DNA of 64,000 bases, from positions 1,984,001 through 2,048,000 of the forward strand of contig CAVYEG010000006.1 of assembly GCA_963767565.1 (NCBI GenBank), read 5' to 3'. Shown here one piece after another: positions 8,699-17,566 of the stretch. Below the pieces are notes generated by a model. The model was not told where the DNA came from and searched no databases. It worked only from the letters and a program-made list of their open reading frames with translations. Each line of letters begins with the position of its first letter. Positions within the stretch are counted from its first letter, which is position 1. The position numbers and the translations under genes were made by a program. This DNA is from Palsa-504 sp963767565. Lineage in GTDB: Bacteria > Actinomycetota > Actinomycetes > Streptosporangiales > Streptosporangiaceae.

Positions 8699-9814
8699 GT
8701 GAGTACGACGAGCGCAGAGTTCGAAAACTTTAGCGATGATGATGAGTTCTGGCTATCCGACCTAGAAACTAGGGCCATAGATCTGGAGCAGGAGCTCTCT
8801 GTGCTGCGCGAGGCGCGCGAGCGTGCCCTCGCCAACCAGGACGCGCCGGCGGATGAGGCATTCGGTGCCGACTACGACGACGAGCCGCAGATCCGGCCGC
8901 GCGACGTCTACCGGCGGCCTGCGGGCAAGCCGGTTCAGGAGCGGCAGGCCGCTCGCGCGTCCTCGATCCCGACGGCCACGATTCACGGGCGCGGCCGGGC
9001 GCAGGCGCGGCCGACCGTCCGGCCCCGGCTGGACGAGGAGCGGACCAGGACGCTCATCGACCGCGGCCGGCCGAATGCGGTCCAGGTGCGCCGCTCGCGG
9101 CGGAGGCGGATGTACGCGGGCGCGGTCATCGCGGCGGCCGTGGCGGCCGGCGTGCTAATCCTGGTGTTCCGCCAGGGCGCGTCGTGGCCGCCCAGCGTGG
9201 CCGTGGTGCAGAGCGAGATCACCACGGCGTGCCAGAACCCGAATGTGGCCTCCGAGCCGGACCAGGTCAACTTCTCCTGCGCCAAGGACACCAGCCAGAT
9301 CCTGTGGGTCTTCGCGCTGATGACCAGCGGCGACAACCCGAACTTCACGGACGCGAAATCCGGGCGGCAGGGCCTGGAGCCGATCACGCCCACCCAGGGC
9401 GGTTCGGTGGCCTGGTCGCTGAACCTGCATCATCCGTACAACCCGGCCAACCCAATCGACAGCCTCGAGGTGGCCGCCCGGGCCATCAACAACATCATCG
9501 GGGGAGCCAGCCTGACCGGCAGCAACGGCCAGCCGTCGGTGCAGGCGGGTCTGGAGAGCAGCCCGGCTAACTGCGCCAGGTACACCGGATCGTCCGCGCT
9601 CGTCACGCGTGCGGGCTTTCCCGACATCTGCGCCCAGCCGGTCACCAGCGGAGCCGGGCAGGCGGCGCTGGTAACCGACATCTACTCCAAGTGGCTGGTC
9701 GGCTCGCCGACGGCCAATGCCCAGGACGCCAGCGTGCTGTTCGAGAACGCCAGCAACCCGGGGAATGCAGAGGTGCAGGCCATCCTACGGGGCCTGTCTG
9801 GTTCGCCGGCGTGA
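8699..9814 (+). CDS. Single-pass membrane protein with coiled-coil N-terminus
   Basis: A 371-residue protein of unrecognised family. The N-terminus is acidic (SDDDEFWLSDLETRAIDLEQELSVL) and predicted coiled coil. A Pro/Arg-rich basic linker follows, then RRSRRRRMYAGA leading into one membrane helix (about residues 146-166). The outer domain of about 200 residues contains at least four cysteines (TTACQNP, FSCAKD, ANCARY, DICAQP) that could form disulfides. The frame is open further upstream, so GTG 8699 is a choice based on the change to protein-like composition. It is followed 70 bases later by a wall hydrolase on the same strand, and the pair plus the next gene look like one envelope unit. 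The cytoplasmic coiled coil suggests partner binding. Confidence 0.6.
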   Translation: MSTTSAEFENFSDDDEFWLSDLETRAIDLEQELSVLREARERALANQDAPADEAFGADYDDEPQIRPRDVYRRPAGKPVQERQAARASSIPTATIHGRGRAQARPTVRPRLDEERTRTLIDRGRPNAVQVRRSRRRRMYAGAVIAAAVAAGVLILVFRQGASWPPSVAVVQSEITTACQNPNVASEPDQVNFSCAKDTSQILWVFALMTSGDNPNFTDAKSGRQGLEPITPTQGGSVAWSLNLHHPYNPANPIDSLEVAARAINNIIGGASLTGSNGQPSVQAGLESSPANCARYTGSSALVTRAGFPDICAQPVTSGAGQAALVTDIYSKWLVGSPTANAQDASVLFENASNPGNAEVQAILRGLSGSPA

Positions 9815-9884
9815 CGCTGCGCTAGCGCGAACCGGCACGCGGGGGACCGTAATCCGTCCGAGGCCCAGGGAAGAAGGTGAATCC

Positions 9885-12485
9885 GTGCAGTCCGTAAGGA
9901 AACCGAGGTGGCAGCAGGCGACCGCGCTGGTGAGCCTCAGTACGTGCGGCGCCATGACCGGACTCTCCCTGGCCCACGGGACGGTCGCCGATCTCACCTC
10001 ACCCGCCAGCATGCCGGTCCGTTTGCTGGCGTCGAGCAAGCCGACCGCGCCCGCCGCCACCGGCGACAAGGCGCTGCGCGCGGCGATCGTCAAGGCGGCC
10101 AACTACTATCTGCGGATCGCAAAGCGGGACACGCCCGCCGAGGTTCAGGCCCTGATCTGGCAGAGCGACAGCACCGACGGCGTCGATCACGGCGAATCGT
10201 GCGCGGCATTCGCCAGCCTCACCCTCGAGAGCGGAGCCAGGGCGACGGGCCAGCAGAGCTGGGTCACCGGCGGCAGCTCGTACCCGTGGCCGCTGCAAGA
10301 CTGGGCGGACGTCCGGGTCGACCCGAATCCCGGCTCACTCAACATCGTGTCGATCCTGCAGGACGCCGAGACCCATCATCGCTGGCATCCGCTCGGCGAC
10401 GGCTATGCCCCGCAGCCCGGGGACTGGGTGTTGTTCGCCGGACACGTCGAGGTGGTGACCAGGTATTCCGGCGGAGCACTGGACACGATCGGCGGTGACT
10501 CCATGCCGAATCTGTCCGTGAACGCACACCAGTACGACGGCCCGCTCGGCGCCCAGGGCGTGACCGGCTTCGTCAACAACGGCGAGCTGCTCAGCAGCAT
10601 GACCGCTACGCCGGCCGCCCCGAAGGCGGCTCCCCCGCCGGTGAGCGCGCCAGCGCAGGTGGAGCCGGCCGTCGTGACGGTGGCCTCGGGTCAGGCGGCC
10701 ATCCCGGGCCTGGCCGTGCCGGCCGTCGGCCTGGGCGCCGGAGCCCTCGCCGACCCCCCGACCTCGGCCACGGCGCAGCCGACGGCGCCCCGCCAGCCGG
10801 CCAGCTTGTCATCCACGCAGGCCGCGCTGTTCGGCGCGGCCTCGGTGCCCGGATCGCAGCCGGTAACCGGGAGCGTGACCAGCTACGCGTCCGGACCGGC
10901 GGGCCCCCGGTACAGCCGCAGCCAGCTGGCCCCGGGTGCGACGACGGTGCCGGGCTCGGTCGTCCAGCAGGCGTTCATCAGCGAGGTGGCGCCGGGAGCC
11001 CTGGCCGCGCAGCGAGAGTACGGCGTCCCGGCCGCGGTGACGATCGCGCAGGCTATCGACGAATCGGGCTGGGGACAGAGCCAGCTGGCGCTGCAGGACA
11101 AGAACCTGTTCGGCATCAAGGGCACCGGCCCGGCGGGCACGGTGCTGCTGCCGACGCAGGAGTTCGAGGGCGGCGAGTGGGTGACGGTGAACGCGCCGTT
11201 CCGCGTGTACAGCAGCGTGGCTCAGAGCATCACCGACCACACGCTGCTGCTGGCCACGTCGTCCAGCTACAAGCCGGCCATGGCCAACCGGCTTTCTCCG
11301 GACACATTCGCGCACGACCTGACCGGGGTCTACGCCACCGACCCCAGCTACGGATCGACCCTGATCGGGCTGATGCGCTCGTACAACCTGTACCGCTTCG
11401 ACGCCCGGACGGCCGGCGCGCCCGCGATCTCGGCGCCGGGGGGCGGCAGCACGACGCCGGCCGTGACGGTACTAGGCGGGTCGAGCCCGGGCGGAGCGAA
11501 CGTGGGCCTGGCCGGCCTGTCCGGGACCGAGCCGACGGCCGCGGTGCCCGGCTCCCTGCTGCCGCCGCCGAACGTCACCGCGCCGGCCTCCGTAGTGCCG
11601 CAGCCGACCGGCGGGTCCGGGTCAGACGTGGTGAAGCCCGGTGCGAAGCTGCCCGCCAAGACCGGCGCGCGGCTCGGCCCGAAGCGGCCCGGCGGGTCCG
11701 GCGGCAGCGGTTCGCGGCCGACCCGGCCCCGCGTGCGGGAGACCGGACCGCGGTCGGGTGCGGCGCCAGTGGGATCAGGCGGGGCCAGCATTCCCGGCGT
11801 GCTCGACGCCGCGACGTCAGTACGGGCCGCGGGGGCCGGCGACGCCCCGGGCGGGCAGGCAGCGCCGGCTGACACCATGGCGGTGCTGCGGGCCGGGCCG
11901 CGCAACCTGCGCGTCAGCACCCGGCGCTACGCCGCGCAGATGCCGCGCGTGGTCACGACCGCCTTCGTGACCACGGCCAGGACCCCGCTGCTGCGGTCGC
12001 GGCCGCTGTACCAGGACGTGGCCGCCTCGAGCGGCATCCGGTGGGAGCTGCTGGCCGCCTGCGACTGGATGCAGTGCCAGGCGGATCCGCGCTATTCCCC
12101 GGTAACCGGCGAGAAACTGGGCACCCGCACGGCTGACGGCAGCGTATACCGGACGAAGTCCGAGTCCCTCGAGCAGTGTGCGGCCGACCTGATCGAGCTG
12201 GCCAGCGTCGTCTACCTGCTCGACCTGACCGGACGACGGTTCCTGTCGGTCCGGGATCTGGCCAAGGTATTCGCGGCGTTCCGCTGGGGCGGGCTGCTAA
12301 AGACGCACCACATTTCCGCGATGGAGTTCCCGTACTCGGTCGAGGGCCTGACCGAACAGCACCAGAAGATGCGCTGGCCCGACATCAGGGAGCCGCAGGC
12401 GCCAGACAAGCCCGGCACGCGGTTCCGGATGCCGTTCGGGGCGGTGCCGGTGGTGCTGAGCCTGGGCTACGCGGCGATCGCCTGA
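9885..12485 (+). CDS. Secreted multidomain peptidoglycan hydrolase (CHAP-like plus glucosaminidase plus C-terminal domain)
   Basis: GTG 9885 is preceded by AAGGTGA at good spacing and yields 866 residues. A signal-like hydrophobic N-terminus is followed by a CHAP/NlpC-like peptidase domain with likely nucleophile C106 (GESCAAF) and H187 (FAGHVEVV). A Pro/Ala-rich linker leads to a FlgJ-type glucosaminidase domain at about 360-505 with the candidate catalytic E393 in IDESGWGQS and the family hallmark KNLFGIKG. After a second long Gly/Pro/Ser linker, a third domain (about 705-866, with ELLAACDWMQCQ and RDLAKVFAAFRWGG) looks helical and may be another lytic or wall-binding unit. The protein should cut both peptide and glycan bonds of peptidoglycan outside the cell. 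Genes on both sides encode membrane proteins of the same orientation. Confidence 0.75.
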   Translation: MQSVRKPRWQQATALVSLSTCGAMTGLSLAHGTVADLTSPASMPVRLLASSKPTAPAATGDKALRAAIVKAANYYLRIAKRDTPAEVQALIWQSDSTDGVDHGESCAAFASLTLESGARATGQQSWVTGGSSYPWPLQDWADVRVDPNPGSLNIVSILQDAETHHRWHPLGDGYAPQPGDWVLFAGHVEVVTRYSGGALDTIGGDSMPNLSVNAHQYDGPLGAQGVTGFVNNGELLSSMTATPAAPKAAPPPVSAPAQVEPAVVTVASGQAAIPGLAVPAVGLGAGALADPPTSATAQPTAPRQPASLSSTQAALFGAASVPGSQPVTGSVTSYASGPAGPRYSRSQLAPGATTVPGSVVQQAFISEVAPGALAAQREYGVPAAVTIAQAIDESGWGQSQLALQDKNLFGIKGTGPAGTVLLPTQEFEGGEWVTVNAPFRVYSSVAQSITDHTLLLATSSSYKPAMANRLSPDTFAHDLTGVYATDPSYGSTLIGLMRSYNLYRFDARTAGAPAISAPGGGSTTPAVTVLGGSSPGGANVGLAGLSGTEPTAAVPGSLLPPPNVTAPASVVPQPTGGSGSDVVKPGAKLPAKTGARLGPKRPGGSGGSGSRPTRPRVRETGPRSGAAPVGSGGASIPGVLDAATSVRAAGAGDAPGGQAAPADTMAVLRAGPRNLRVSTRRYAAQMPRVVTTAFVTTARTPLLRSRPLYQDVAASSGIRWELLAACDWMQCQADPRYSPVTGEKLGTRTADGSVYRTKSESLEQCAADLIELASVVYLLDLTGRRFLSVRDLAKVFAAFRWGGLLKTHHISAMEFPYSVEGLTEQHQKMRWPDIREPQAPDKPGTRFRMPFGAVPVVLSLGYAAIA

Positions 12486-12517
12486 GGATCCGACGGCAGG
12501 ACAGGAAAGGTAGGCCG

Positions 12518-13702
12518 ATGATGCGCTTGCTCACGACCCGGGCCGCGAGGGCCGACTCAGGAGCGAGGCGGACGTGGGAGCCGACGGAGTGGGACGAGCT
12601 TGACCCCCCGGACGGGGCCCACGGCTACGGCCCGGATGGTACCTGGGTCTTCGCCCCCGAACCGGCTCGGCTGACGCGGCGGGCCGCCGGGCCCAGGGGG
12701 CCAGTGCGCCCGGCAGCGGGCCCGATGGGGAAGACCACCCGGCGCGGCCGGCGGCGGCTGATCCCGCTTTGGGTTAAGTGGAGCGCCGCCCTGGCCCTGC
12801 TCGCGCTGATGTTCCGCAAGGCGCTGGCGTTTGCGGTGGTGGCCGCGTTGTCGGCGGGGCTGCACCTGATCGGGCTTAACCTGCACTTGCCGGACGTCAA
12901 GCTGAGCTGGCCCTGGCAGACGGTCACGGCCGGCGTCACCACCGATACCGACGTCGGCCCGTGGGTGCTGCAGAGGATCGAGGGCATCTCCCGGCCGGCC
13001 CTGGGGTCGGAGACGTTCAACTTCGTCTTCACGCACAAGGTGTCGAAGAACGTCGGCTTCTGGCCATGCTGGTATTCGAGCACGTTCGCCGCGGTCGGGC
13101 GGGCCGCCGCGACGATTGACCTCAACCCCGGGCCGGCCTGGTGGACGCCGACGTCCGGGCACTACCGGCTGCAGGTGCTGAACCGCCCGGTGGCGGGCCG
13201 GCCCGGCCGGGCGTCGGTCAGCATCGTGCTGCCGCAGCCGCAGCTGCCGCAGACGGTGCATGACATCTCGGTCGACAATACGTTGTCCCACCCGATCGAT
13301 ACGCAGCACAGCTGGACGTATCCAGGGTTCGGTTGCGGGACGCTGCTCAAGCCGCAGTTCTCGGTGTCGGTGCTCTACGCGCAGGCGCAGAACCTGGCCT
13401 TCTACCAGGCCACGCATAATCCGCAGGTGACCCGCCCGCTGATCCGCGCGGCCGAAGCGGAAGCCAGTGCGATCATCAGGGACAACTTCATCCAGCCCAC
13501 GCTGAACGCGCTGGGCTATTCGCTGGCCAGTTTCAGCCTCGGCTGGTCCGCCGCGCCTTCAGCCGGCCTGGTGGCTGAGCGCCGGCCAGGTCCTCGACCA
13601 CGACGATCTCGTAGGCGAACTGGTCGTCCGGCCGGCGCCAGCGGCGGCCGGCACGCCGGGAAAGGCCCAGAACCGCTCGATGGGCCCGAGGATGTCCAGT
13701 GA
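12518..13702 (+). CDS. Membrane protein of the envelope block, probably with a replaced C-terminus
   Basis: ATG 12518 (tandem with ATG 12521) follows GGAAAGG; 394 residues. A basic N-terminal region precedes one or two membrane helices (about 87-125, LALLALMFRKALAF and following). The outer part begins DTDVGPWVLQRIEGI and ends with a charged helix (LIRAAEAEASAIIRDNF). The outer part loosely recalls DUF4230-type membrane proteins, but I do not claim that assignment. After about residue 347 (position about 13560) the frame runs antisense over a decarboxylase remnant and becomes Arg/Pro/Gly-rich shadow sequence, so the native C-terminus was probably lost at a DNA junction. It starts 32 bases after the wall hydrolase and is likely co-transcribed with it. 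Confidence 0.6.
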   Translation: MMRLLTTRAARADSGARRTWEPTEWDELDPPDGAHGYGPDGTWVFAPEPARLTRRAAGPRGPVRPAAGPMGKTTRRGRRRLIPLWVKWSAALALLALMFRKALAFAVVAALSAGLHLIGLNLHLPDVKLSWPWQTVTAGVTTDTDVGPWVLQRIEGISRPALGSETFNFVFTHKVSKNVGFWPCWYSSTFAAVGRAAATIDLNPGPAWWTPTSGHYRLQVLNRPVAGRPGRASVSIVLPQPQLPQTVHDISVDNTLSHPIDTQHSWTYPGFGCGTLLKPQFSVSVLYAQAQNLAFYQATHNPQVTRPLIRAAEAEASAIIRDNFIQPTLNALGYSLASFSLGWSAAPSAGLVAERRPGPRPRRSRRRTGRPAGASGGRHAGKGPEPLDGPEDVQ

Positions 13703-13865
13703 CGCGGCCACCGTCTCGGTCAGCTGCTCGGCGGGACGCTGCTGGATGCAGGCCAGCGCCAGCTGACCGGTCGGCTCCTCCAGCCCCGGACCAGGCGTCG
13801 TTCCTGACCTGCCACAGGCTGTTGTACGCATGCGAGCCCTCCGGCACGATAACCACCTCTGCCAT
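13570..13865 (-). pseudogene. Remnant of an Orn/Lys/Arg decarboxylase-type gene (N-terminal region)
   Basis: Starting at ATG 13865, the frame gives VVIVPEGSHAYNSLWQVRND. After a shift it gives LTETVAASLDILGPIERFWAFPG, and after a second shift back to the first frame RPDDQFAYEIVVVEDL. These correspond to the N-terminal wing region of actinobacterial Orn/Lys/Arg decarboxylases, where an IxxxERxWxxPG block precedes a DDxxFExxVV block. Sequence between the blocks and the whole PLP-binding part are missing, so the gene is decayed. The remnant overlaps the 3' end of the convergent membrane-protein gene, marking a junction at about 13555-13570. The family assignment rests on remembered motifs. Confidence 0.5.
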
Positions 13866-13966
13866 GTTCGGCCGCGGTCGGTCCGGCCCGCCGACCCCGT
13901 CAAGGTCGCCATCTACCCGCAGGGCGGCTCCTCACAAGGGAACCCGCTAAGTTCCACGGGTGCCGA

Positions 13967-14980
13967 TCACGCGGAGACGGCGATCGCGGCGTTCAGCGCG
14001 TCCAGGGCTGAGCTCTGCCGGCCGGCGTCGGCCGAGTCGAACGGCCCGGTCCAGCGCAGCCCGAACTGGTTGCTCGCGTTCCTGTTGTTGTTCCACAGGC
14101 TGCTGGCGTTGCTGACGATGAAGGCCTGGTAGCTGGGCTGATTGCTGACCTGCCAGAAGTCGGCCAGGTAGCGCATGAAGATCCCCTTGAACTGGGCCTG
14201 GTCCCCGTCGCAGCCCGGGGCGCCCAGCTCGCAGGGCTCGACCAGGATGCCCGGGTGCGCGGCCGACGGCGGGCTGACCAGGGTGGCCAGCGTGGCGTCG
14301 GCGATGGCCTGGCCCTCCACCAGGTAAGCGCCGTCCCCGGTGATCTGGTACAGGGCGGCCAGGCCGCCGAGGATCACGCCCTGGTTGTAGGTCCAGGTGG
14401 TCTGGCCGTTGTTCGCGCAGCCCGAGGTGAGCCCGTCGTTGACCAGGTGGCCGCGGTTGATGACGCCGCAGCGGCTGAGCCAGTCCGAGGCTCGCTGAGC
14501 CCAGGTCAGGTAGCTTTTGTCGGCAGGCGTGCGCTGGTGCAGCTGGGCGGCGAGGGTGAGGAACAGCTCGTTGGGAATCGCGTTCTTGTAGGTCTTGTCC
14601 TCGTTCCACCACACGCCGCCGCCGCAGGTATCGTCCCAGCCGTTGCTGTTGTAGGTGAAGATGTTCTGGGCCAGCTCCAGATAACTCTGGTCGTGAGTCA
14701 GGTCGTAGGCCGCGACCCAGGCCAGCCCCCACCAGCCGTTGTCGTCGTAGAAGTTGTTGCAGCACTGGGCGTGCTGTTGCTGGGCGGCAGTGTAGGTGGT
14801 CGCGATGATGTTCTGGTGGGAGGTATCCCCGGTCAGCTTGGTGTACCCGATCAGGGCGGTCAGCGCGTTGGCGGCGTTCCACCAGCCGGTGCTGTTCCAC
14901 AGGCCGGTCGAGGTGTCGTACCACTTCTGCAACGCGGTGACGGCGGCCGCCGCGCAGGTACGGAAATTGAGCTCGGCCAT
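13967..14980 (-). CDS. Glycoside hydrolase family 76 protein (alpha-1,6-mannanase-like)
   Basis: A 337-residue protein started at ATG 14980, with a strong GGGAGGG site seven bases upstream. It has the alternating hydrophobic and aromatic repeats of an alpha/alpha barrel: WWNAANAL near the start, the FYDDNGWWGLAW motif carrying the paired aspartates expected at the GH76 active site, GWDDTCGGGVWW, AIPNELFLTLAA, and a C-terminal QFKGIFMRYL. GH76 enzymes cleave alpha-1,6-mannan, and bacterial forms are usually secreted. No signal peptide is apparent here, so it may act inside the cell or be exported otherwise. The gene is alone between a decarboxylase remnant and a divergent VOC gene. Confidence 0.85.
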   Translation of the reverse strand: MAELNFRTCAAAAVTALQKWYDTSTGLWNSTGWWNAANALTALIGYTKLTGDTSHQNIIATTYTAAQQQHAQCCNNFYDDNGWWGLAWVAAYDLTHDQSYLELAQNIFTYNSNGWDDTCGGGVWWNEDKTYKNAIPNELFLTLAAQLHQRTPADKSYLTWAQRASDWLSRCGVINRGHLVNDGLTSGCANNGQTTWTYNQGVILGGLAALYQITGDGAYLVEGQAIADATLATLVSPPSAAHPGILVEPCELGAPGCDGDQAQFKGIFMRYLADFWQVSNQPSYQAFIVSNASSLWNNNRNASNQFGLRWTGPFDSADAGRQSSALDALNAAIAVSA

Positions 14981-15121
14981 GCGTGATCCCTCCCGGTATG
15001 GCGCCATATCGCCGCGCACCAGGGTAGTGCCGCGGCCGGGATCACGTCCGGTCGTCACACCAGGCCGGTTCCGCCGGTCATACAGACGGATATGCCAACG
15101 CAACACGAAGAGGAGACAACC

Positions 15122-15511
15122 GTGCCTGTTCAGGTGACCACCATCATGCTCGGCGTGGAGGACCTGGCCCGTGCCAAGAAGTTCTACGCCGAAGGCCTGG
15201 GCTGCGAGATCGCCCAGGACTACCCGGCGTTCGTGTCGCTCAGCCTGGGTGACGGATCGTCGTCGCTGGCCCTGTACCGGCGGGAAGCCGCGGCGGCCGA
15301 CGCCGGGGTGCCAGCCGAGGGATCGGGATTCCGGGGCGTCTCGTTCCACTACATCGTCGATGACCGCCAGACCGTGGACGAGACCCTAGCCAGCGCCGTG
15401 GCGGCGGGCGGGGAGACGGTGAAGGCCGCGGCCGGCGCCCAGTGGGGCGGCTACTCCGGGTACTTCAGCGACCCGGACGGCTACCTGTGGAAGGTCGCGA
15501 CCACCGCGTGA
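15122..15511 (+). CDS. VOC (glyoxalase/bleomycin-resistance fold) family protein
   Basis: A 129-residue protein from GTG 15122, which follows GAGGAG. It shows the paired beta-alpha-beta-beta-beta modules of the vicinal oxygen chelate fold: VTTIMLGVEDLARAKKFYAEGLG in the first half, and FHYIVDD plus YFSDPDGYLWKVA in the second. The latter is the common C-terminal metal-site strand. Substrate is unknown; such stand-alone proteins are often annotated as lyases or thiol-detoxification proteins. It is divergent from the GH76 gene, with about 140 bases between them. Confidence 0.8.
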   Translation: MPVQVTTIMLGVEDLARAKKFYAEGLGCEIAQDYPAFVSLSLGDGSSSLALYRREAAAADAGVPAEGSGFRGVSFHYIVDDRQTVDETLASAVAAGGETVKAAAGAQWGGYSGYFSDPDGYLWKVATTA

Positions 15512-15534
15512 TCCGGCTGGGGCGGGCGCCCGGC

Positions 15535-15987
15535 TCAGCCGGCGATCTCGGCCGCGAGCAGGGCGCCCAGTTCCCAGCAGGCTTCCAGGTCCTGCTTTCC
15601 CGGCGGCCCGGTGACGCTGACCGCCGGCCGGACCTTCTGCCACTGCAGGCCGGTGGCGATCGACTCCACCGCGCGCACCGCGCCGGTAGTGTCCAGGTTG
15701 CCGTGCACGTACAGCGCATAGGGCCGCCGCCGGGTGGCCTCCAGGCACGGGTAGTAAATCCCGTCGAAGAAGTGCTTAAGCGCCCCGGACATGTAGCCGA
15801 TGTTGGCCGGGGTGCCGAGCAGGTAGCCGTCGGCCGCCAGGACATCGGCCGCCGCGGCGGTCAGGGCCGGCCTGATGACGACCTCGATCCCCTCGATCTC
15901 GTCGGTCCGCGCGCCGCTGGTCGCGGCCTCGAACATCGCCTCGAGCGCGGGCGACGGAGTGTGATGAACGACCAGCAGCCTCGGCAT
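15535..15987 (-). CDS. Flavodoxin-like NAD(P)H-dependent FMN reductase family protein
   Basis: A 150-residue protein beginning RLLVVHHTPSPALEAMFEAA, the beta1-loop-alpha1 segment that binds FMN phosphate. It also has the family pattern DGYLLGTPANIGYMSGALKHFFD, equivalent to the GSPxYxGxMxxxLKxFxD motif of flavodoxin-type reductases, and YALYVHGNLDT at the second flavin loop. It should bind FMN and act in electron transfer or quinone/NADPH chemistry in the cytoplasm. It is convergent with the VOC gene, with stops 23 bases apart. No operon partner is evident. Confidence 0.8.
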   Translation of the reverse strand: MPRLLVVHHTPSPALEAMFEAATSGARTDEIEGIEVVIRPALTAAAADVLAADGYLLGTPANIGYMSGALKHFFDGIYYPCLEATRRRPYALYVHGNLDTTGAVRAVESIATGLQWQKVRPAVSVTGPPGKQDLEACWELGALLAAEIAG

Positions 15988-16029
15988 GAGCGCTGATCCT
16001 AGACGACACCGTGCTTAGACGGCACCGGC

Positions 16030-16311
16030 TCAGACCGTGATCGCCACGTCCTGGCCGTCAGGAACGGTGACGGTGTCGTCGTCGAACCATAGCCCGCCCT
16101 CGGCGAGGTAACGGAAGTGCAGCGTGCTGCCGGCCGGGACGGTCACGGCGGCGCTGCGGGTGCGGTTCGCGCGACGCCGCAGCGGGTGCGCGAACGGGTT
16201 CCAGTCGTTGAAGTTGCCGACCACCGACACGGCACCGTCGGGCTCGTCGGCCGACAGGGCGAAGGTGACGCGGACACGGCCATCGCGCCCAGGCTTGGTT
16301 GTCTTGATCAA
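16030..16311 (-). CDS. Isoamylase early-set/CBM48-like domain protein
   Basis: A 93-residue single-domain protein. VRVTFALSADEPDGAVSVVG followed by NFNDWNPFAHPLRRR is the hallmark of the AMPK glycogen-binding/CBM48 family, and a later FRYLAEGGLWFDDD segment is the matching beta strand with aromatic residues. Stand-alone versions like this are common in actinobacteria and presumably bind alpha-glucan or mediate protein contacts. It lacks any catalytic domain. The upstream gap of about 320 bases is shared with the divergent alpha/beta hydrolase. Confidence 0.8.
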   Translation of the reverse strand: MIKTTKPGRDGRVRVTFALSADEPDGAVSVVGNFNDWNPFAHPLRRRANRTRSAAVTVPAGSTLHFRYLAEGGLWFDDDTVTVPDGQDVAITV

Positions 16312-16629
16312 CTGCTCTCTCCACTAAGACGGTTGCCTAGCTCGTCCAAGGCGATTATCCCGAAACCGAGAGCCTGGCTACTGGATTTGGCTCAGGGCGC
16401 CACTCGGCGTGTCGCACGAGAGGGTACAAAACCGTCAGGGAGTTCGATATCACCCAGCCCGGCGACCGGGGCGGTCCGCCGACGAGGGGAAGGCTGACAG
16501 CCTGCGGCGGCCGGGTCGGACGGGATCGTTCTGTCCCGTATGCAGTATGCGACATTTGGGTATATATGTTTCAGGCGTGTATCGCCGGGCGGTCATGCGT
16601 TCCAGGCAGGTGTCGCGGGGGAGGCAGCA
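16312..16629. other. Divergent promoter region between CBM48-like and hydrolase genes
   Basis: This stretch has no plausible gene. Positions 16536-16575 contain a locally AT-rich segment (CAGTATGCGACAT followed by TATATATG) that could supply the -10 element for the rightward hydrolase gene. Confidence 0.35.
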
Positions 16630-17547
16630 GTGCGGCAGGTGCTCGAGGAGGCGGCGGCTCCGTTTTCGCGGCTTGTGGTGCTGCCGGGGCGCGGGGTCAT
16701 GGGGGTGTGGGAGTGCGCCGGCCCGCCGGGCGCCGACACGCTGGTGCTGATCCACGGGGTGGCGGCCACGGCCGAGCTGAACTGGGGCAGGGTGCTCGCG
16801 TCGCTGGGTTGCCACTTCCGCGTCGTCGCTCCCGACCTGCGCGGCCACGGCGACGGGATCCCGGCCGGCGGGCGGTTCCGGCTGGAGGACTGCGCGGACG
16901 ATATCGCCGCGCTGGCCGCCGCCCTCGGCGCGGCCCGGTTCGTCGCCGTGGGCTACTCCATGGGCGGCATGATCGCCCAGCTGCTGTTCCGGCGCCATCC
17001 CGAGCTGGTGTCCGGCCTGGTGCTGTGCTCTACCGCGGGCAACGTGGTGGAGTCGCCGATGAAGAAGCTGACCGCCCTGGGCCTGCCGACGGCGGCGGCG
17101 GCCATCTGGTGGAACCCGTTCCTGCGGCTGCTGACCGCCGACATACTCGGGCCGACACTGGTCGGCCCGATCGAGGACCCGGCCACGGCCAGGTGGGCTC
17201 GCGCTCAGCTGAGCCGGACCGGGCTGGCCACGGCCGTTTCGGCCATGCAGGCGGCCTGCGAGTTCAGCTCGGACGACTGGATCGGCCAGGTTGACGTGCC
17301 CACGGCGGTGGTGGTCACCACCAGGGACACCCTCGTGGCGCCGAGCCGCCAGCGCAAGCTGGCCCGGGCCATCCCGGGCGCCACCCTGCACGAGGCCCAC
17401 GCCGACCACGGGATGTGCATCACGGCGCCGCCGATGTTCGCCCGGGTGCTGCTCGAGGCGTGCCTGTCGGCGTCCGGCCCGAGCGGAGACGACCGGCGGA
17501 ATGCAGGCGCGAGCCGTCGCCGCGCGGTGCGGCCCGCGGCCGGATAA
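16630..17547 (+). CDS. Alpha/beta hydrolase
   Basis: GTG 16630 follows GGGGGAGG, giving 305 residues. The fold is standard: oxyanion-hole strand LVLIHGVAATAE, DLRGHGDG, nucleophile elbow GYSMGG with the catalytic serine, a cap domain of about 90 residues, VVVTTRDTLVAP near the acid position and EAHADHGM carrying the catalytic histidine. Substrate class cannot be inferred; the set resembles haloperoxidase-like or lactonase-like hydrolases. The C-terminal 25 residues are basic and low complexity. No operon partner is seen. Confidence 0.8.
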   Translation: MRQVLEEAAAPFSRLVVLPGRGVMGVWECAGPPGADTLVLIHGVAATAELNWGRVLASLGCHFRVVAPDLRGHGDGIPAGGRFRLEDCADDIAALAAALGAARFVAVGYSMGGMIAQLLFRRHPELVSGLVLCSTAGNVVESPMKKLTALGLPTAAAAIWWNPFLRLLTADILGPTLVGPIEDPATARWARAQLSRTGLATAVSAMQAACEFSSDDWIGQVDVPTAVVVTTRDTLVAPSRQRKLARAIPGATLHEAHADHGMCITAPPMFARVLLEACLSASGPSGDDRRNAGASRRRAVRPAAG

Positions 17548-17566
17548 CGCCTTATATGGCCGCCGC

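Noticed and set aside
14981..15349. N-terminal extension of the GH76 frame
   Set aside because: It is antisense to the VOC gene, and ATG 14980 has an excellent ribosome-binding site.
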